7,745 nucleotides of DNA from Anaerolineae bacterium (GTDB lineage: Bacteria; Chloroflexota; Anaerolineae; B4-G1; SLSP01), in NCBI GenBank assembly GCA_016927095.1, contig JAFGNI010000678.1, forward strand, positions 1-7,745, in the 5' to 3' direction. Below are positions 5,747 through 7,745 of this stretch, piece by piece (positions within the stretch are counted from its first letter, which is position 1; each line of letters starts with the position of its first letter). Below the pieces are notes generated by a model. That model did no database searches. It saw only the letters and a list, made by a program, of their open reading frames with translations, and had not been told where the DNA came from. A program made the position numbers and the translations under genes.

Positions 5747-5853
5747 AGCTTCATCCCGTCACTGGCTCCTGGCCTTGGCTCAAAGCGCTTTCGCCGCCTC
5801 CTACGGGCGTGGTATGGCACCGTAGCGATATCCATAAGCGAAGGAGGTCAGCG

Positions 5854-6852
5854 ATGAAAGCCTACGTAACCGGTGCGACCGGATTCATCGGCACACACTT
5901 AGTACGGCTGATGGCCACAACGGACCATGAGCTCACCTGCCTTGTCCGGGAGACAAGCGACGTCAGCACACTCGATGAACTGCACATCCCCTACGTGCTC
6001 GGCGACGTGACCGACCGCGCGTCGCTGGAGCGGACGATGCCCGGCCACGATGCGGTCATCAATCTGGCCAACGTCTACGACTTCTGGGTGCCCGACAAGC
6101 AGATCTACTACGATGTCAACGTCACGGGGACCCGCAACGTGATGCTCGCAGCACTCCAGGCAGGTGTGGCCAAGGTCGTTCACGTCAGCACTTGCTTGAT
6201 CTATGGCAACCCTGCCGAGTGCCCCTTTGACGAGAACTGCGAGCCCGGTCCCGAACGATTCAGCGCCTATGCCGAGACGAAGTACCTGGGCACCCAGATC
6301 GCCTGGCAGCTGTACGAGGAACGCGGGCTCCCGCTGGTCGTCGTCTACCCCGCCGGCGTCATCGGGTCGGAGGACGACAAAGCCACGGGCCGCTACCTCA
6401 CCGGTCTAGCGAAGGGGCGACTGCCGGCGACCGTCTTCCCCCAATCCCTCCTCACCTTCGTTCACGTCCAGGACGTCGCCCAAGCCATCCTCTGCGCGCT
6501 GGAAAAGGAGGGCAACATCGGCGAGAAGTACCTGCTTGGCGGTGGGATCCTCTCGTTCCAACAGATCAACACGATCGTTAGCCAGATCACCGGCACACGG
6601 TCGCCTAGGATGCACATGCCCGATGCATTGGTGATGCTCAACGCGCGGCTCCTGACCGCGATCGCCGACATCACCAAACGCCCACCCCTCTGGGATATGT
6701 CGGTGGACCAGATACGCACGATGAAGCAGGGATACCAGTTCCACGGCAGCAAGGCCGAAACGGAGCTCGGCATCACCTACACGCCGCTGCGACGGGCCAT
6801 CGAGGACGTGCTGGTGTCGCACGGGGTTGCGCCCCAGTCCGCAGTCCCGTAG
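5854..6852 (+). CDS. NAD-dependent epimerase/dehydratase (extended SDR, HpnA/DFR-like)
   Basis: This 332-residue protein is of normal length for extended short-chain dehydrogenases. MKAYVTGATGFIGTHLVR carries the GxxGxxG cofactor loop (G7, G10, G13). GDVTD (about 50-54) is the adenine-binding region, NVTGTRNVM follows the fourth strand, HVSTCLIYG holds S112/T113 of the catalytic site, and YAETK gives Y139 and K143. The segment NVYDFWVPDKQIYYDVNVTGTRNV resembles the dihydroflavonol-reductase/HpnA-like subgroup, whose members reduce ketones or act on sugar or hopanoid-linked substrates. I chose the ATG at 5854 because AAGGAGG lies eight bases upstream and the Rossmann fold begins at once; an in-frame GTG at 5809 has no ribosome site and would add a basic, unlikely extension. 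It has its own promoter (5625-5653) and a long structured leader. The substrate is unknown. Confidence 0.92.
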   Translation: MKAYVTGATGFIGTHLVRLMATTDHELTCLVRETSDVSTLDELHIPYVLGDVTDRASLERTMPGHDAVINLANVYDFWVPDKQIYYDVNVTGTRNVMLAALQAGVAKVVHVSTCLIYGNPAECPFDENCEPGPERFSAYAETKYLGTQIAWQLYEERGLPLVVVYPAGVIGSEDDKATGRYLTGLAKGRLPATVFPQSLLTFVHVQDVAQAILCALEKEGNIGEKYLLGGGILSFQQINTIVSQITGTRSPRMHMPDALVMLNARLLTAIADITKRPPLWDMSVDQIRTMKQGYQFHGSKAETELGITYTPLRRAIEDVLVSHGVAPQSAVP

Positions 6853-6897
6853 TATTGAGAGCGACGAGACCAACCCACCACTCACATCAGCGTCATC

Positions 6898-6918
6898 ACC
6901 AGATCACAGCCATCTGGT
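6898..6918 (+). terminator. Hairpin after the SDR gene (U-less)
   Basis: ACCAGAT (6898-6904) pairs with ATCTGGT (6912-6918) around a 7-nt loop, 45 nt after the SDR stop, without a U-tract. An alternative pairing, TGGTCTCT (6915-6922) with AGAGACCA (6963-6970), would exclude it and cover the bases just before the ATG at 6973. Confidence 0.35.
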
Positions 6919-6972
6919 CTCTGATCCGGTGCAAGCAACCCAAGATCCCGCTGGTTCAGAGAAGAGACCACG

Positions 6973-7113
6973 ATGTCTGCCGGCGAGAACAAGGCTGCGG
7001 CGCTTCGGATGCTCAAGGAGGCGTGGTCGCAGGGAAACCTAGACGTGATCGACGAGCTGGTGGGGGCTGCGGAAAAAGTCATCGCCATGTATGGCGCAGC
7101 GCGTGAGACTTAG
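6973..7113 (+). pseudogene. Chimeric remnant: SnoaL-like N-terminus joined to UroD-like C-terminus
   Basis: The ATG at 6973 opens a 46-codon frame. Residues 1-31 (MSAGENKAAALRMLKEAWSQ, then GNLDVIDELVG) have the look of the first helix and turn of SnoaL-like/ester cyclase proteins, which normally run to about 130-150 residues and continue into a beta-sheet. Instead the frame passes into AAEKVIAMYGAARET and stops. EKVIAMY is identical to the C-terminal end of the UroD-like protein in this window (EKVIAMYRTAAEA), in the same codon phase, and about 20 nt around it (7069-7090 against 4145-4166) differ at only one or two bases. This is best read as an in-frame deletion or recombination between a SnoaL-like gene and a second UroD-like gene. 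The ribosome site is weak. It could still be translated as a short peptide, but neither parent fold can form. Confidence 0.7.
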
Positions 7114-7141
7114 GGGAAAAGGTAGAAGGGAGAGGGGACAA

Positions 7142-7172
7142 GGGATAAGGGATAGGGGATAGGGGATAGGGG
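7142..7172 (+). repeat. GGGGATA heptad repeat, G-quadruplex-prone
   Basis: Five G-runs (7142-7144, 7149-7151, 7155-7158, 7162-7165, 7169-7172) are separated by ATA or ATAA, the last three as perfect GGGGATA units. Four or more G-runs with 3-4-nt loops meet the usual quadruplex rule on the plus strand. Confidence 0.75.
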
Positions 7173-7277
7173 AGACGTTGTCGCGGATTGGACCACGAGC
7201 CGCTCGCAGTACCATTGAGTCAGCGAAGCAGCCCCACCCGCGAACCAGCCGCCTCCCCGTCCCTCTCCCCTATCCCC
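7162..7277. repeat. 14-bp perfect inverted repeat joining the G-rich and C-rich tracts
   Basis: GGGGATAGGGGAGA (7162-7175) is the exact reverse complement of TCTCCCCTATCCCC (7264-7277), with 88 nt between. Weaker complementarity continues outward (GGGGAAAAGG near 7113 against CCTTTTCCCTTTTCC near 7276). It could be the ends of a small non-coding element or a long hairpin. Confidence 0.55.
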
Positions 7278-7296
7278 TTTTCCCTTTTCCGCACCC

Positions 7297-7324
7297 TTGA
7301 CAACCATCACAACTGTGTTATGAT
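7297..7324 (+). promoter_or_regulatory. Strong sigma-70-type promoter upstream of the cold-shock gene
   Basis: TTGACA (7297-7302, consensus) and TATGAT (7319-7324) are 16 nt apart. The transcript would start near 7331, giving a leader of about 120 nt. The region is clearly more AT-rich than its surroundings. Confidence 0.75.
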
Positions 7325-7362
7325 ACTGAGTGTAGGACGAAGTAAGTGTAGGTCTAAACACC

Positions 7363-7401
7363 AAGACTGCCCAATCTTACAGAGATCGGGGCAGTCTTTT
7401 T
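7363..7401 (+). terminator. Intrinsic-terminator hairpin inside the cold-shock leader
   Basis: AAGACTGCCC (7363-7372) pairs perfectly with GGGCAGTCTT (7389-7398), an inner ATCT/AGAT adds four pairs, and a run of five T ends at 7401. This is the only hairpin in the window with a U-tract. Since it lies between promoter and start codon, it would act as an attenuator or end a small RNA of about 70 nt. GGACGAAGT (7335-7343) before it is complementary to ACTTCGTCC (7413-7421) after it. Confidence 0.65.
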
Positions 7402-7453
7402 ATGTTGACCGGACTTCGTCCGAGATAGTATCCATTTCAAGGAGAGTTACACA

Positions 7454-7672
7454 GTGGCAGACACACAGACCGGAACCGTTAAGTGGTTCAATGCTGGCAA
7501 AGGCTATGGTTTCATCTCGCAGGACGGCGGCAACGACGTATTCGTTCACTTCAGCGCCATCGTGGATGACGGCTTCGGCGGTTATCGCGAACTGCGAGAA
7601 GGCCAGCGCGTTGAGTTCACCGTAGAGCAGTCGGACAAGGGCCCCAAGGCCGCGAACGTCAAGACCCTCTAG
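7454..7672 (+). CDS. Cold-shock protein, CspA family (single CSD domain)
   Basis: This 72-residue cytoplasmic protein is a complete cold-shock domain, a five-stranded OB fold that binds single-stranded RNA/DNA and melts mRNA structure. The first strand is [16 protein letters not shown], with RNP1 (KGYGFI, about 17-22) carrying the binding aromatics, and RNP2 is VFVHFSAI (about 29-36). REGQRVEF and GPKAANV complete the fold, and the length is usual. The start is a GTG at 7454, chosen because AAGGAG lies ten bases upstream and the family N-terminus ([12 protein letters not shown]) follows at once. It has its own promoter (7297-7324) and a leader of about 120 nt with a terminator-like hairpin and complementary flanks, in line with the family's frequent control through leader structure. 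Some members are constitutive, so cold induction is not certain here. Confidence 0.96.
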   Translation: MADTQTGTVKWFNAGKGYGFISQDGGNDVFVHFSAIVDDGFGGYRELREGQRVEFTVEQSDKGPKAANVKTL

Positions 7673-7745
7673 TCGCGAACCAACACGTCCACGGCGCCGT
7701 TCCGGCGGTAACCGTGAAATCAACCAAGCGAGCCCGGCACTCAAT

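Larger units (their letters stand above)
5446..5853. other. Intergenic region (about 400 bp) with terminator-like hairpins, promoter and long leader
   Basis: I see no credible gene. The left part holds two stem-loops behind the CPBP gene (5471-5497, 5513-5559). The middle has a near-consensus promoter (5625-5653). The right part is the leader of the SDR gene, with dyads at 5711-5746, 5782-5791 (AAAGCGCTTT) and 5801-5825. Confidence 0.6.
7114..7453. other. Intergenic region (340 bp): G-rich repeat, C-rich counterpart, cold-shock promoter and leader
   Basis: No gene is seen. A purine tract (7112-7175) ends in GGGGATA repeats. About 90 nt further on, a pyrimidine tract (7252-7290) is its complement in part. 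The promoter and leader of the cold-shock gene follow (7297-7453). Confidence 0.6.

Noticed and set aside
5446..5853. tRNA or known riboswitch in the spacer
   Set aside because: I found no cloverleaf with a TTC-type T-loop and acceptor pairing, and no conserved riboswitch core motif that I know.
7142..7172. CRISPR-like array
   Set aside because: The units are 7-nt tandem repeats without unique spacers, so this is a simple repeat.
7691..7715. Terminator after the cold-shock gene (ACGGCGCCGT palindrome and CGCCG/CGGCG stem)
   Set aside because: The stems are short and compete with each other, no U-tract follows, and the window ends too soon to judge.
7400..7744. A 114-codon minus-strand frame opposite the cold-shock gene
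   Set aside because: It is a shadow of the csp gene and its leader, with no family resemblance.

Overview
This is a GC-rich bacterial chromosome segment (my estimate is a little over 60% G+C) with well-spaced genes, clear Shine-Dalgarno sequences, some GTG starts and long, structured intergenic regions. The gene content (NIPSNAP-like and Gfo/Idh/MocA proteins, a UroD-family methyltransferase-like protein, a SnoaL-like remnant, an HpnA/DFR-like reductase) and the GC-rich intergenic hairpins would suit a Chloroflexota-type or similar environmental bacterium. That assignment is a low-confidence inference from gene style; there is no rRNA or other marker.

Layout. Positions 1-2366 hold a leftward gene group, in transcription order: a carboxymuconolactone decarboxylase/AhpD-like protein (2366-1830), a small NIPSNAP-like protein (1749-1450), a Gfo/Idh/MocA oxidoreductase (1358-279), and the start of a second NIPSNAP-like paralogue (65-1) that leaves the window. 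Each of the three spacers in this group holds one strong GC-rich stem-loop. From 2367 to 2969 lies a divergent regulatory region of about 600 bp with two perfect inverted repeats and a 16-bp palindrome. The rightward genes follow: a UroD/MtaA-like protein (2970-4187), a CPBP-family membrane protease (4477-5445), an extended SDR reductase/epimerase (5854-6852), a 46-codon chimeric gene remnant (6973-7113), and a cold-shock protein (7454-7672).

Functional reading. The CMD, NIPSNAP, Gfo/Idh and UroD-like genes are plausibly parts of catabolism of a small organic compound (redox, ring- or methyl-group chemistry), but no substrate can be read from the sequence. The CPBP protease, SDR enzyme and cold-shock gene look like independent units with their own leaders.

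Most notable points: (i) a remnant ORF whose first 31 residues are SnoaL-like and whose last residues match the C-terminus of the UroD-like protein in this window, suggesting an in-frame deletion/recombination scar; (ii) a cold-shock leader with a strong promoter, an intrinsic-terminator hairpin and complementary flanks, which could be an attenuator or a small RNA; (iii) terminator-like hairpins without U-tracts in nearly every spacer; (iv) an AhpD-like active site with Cys in place of the usual His; (v) a G-quadruplex-prone GGGGATA repeat facing a complementary C-rich tract. I saw no phage, transposase, CRISPR, tRNA or rRNA, and no clear undescribed multi-gene system.
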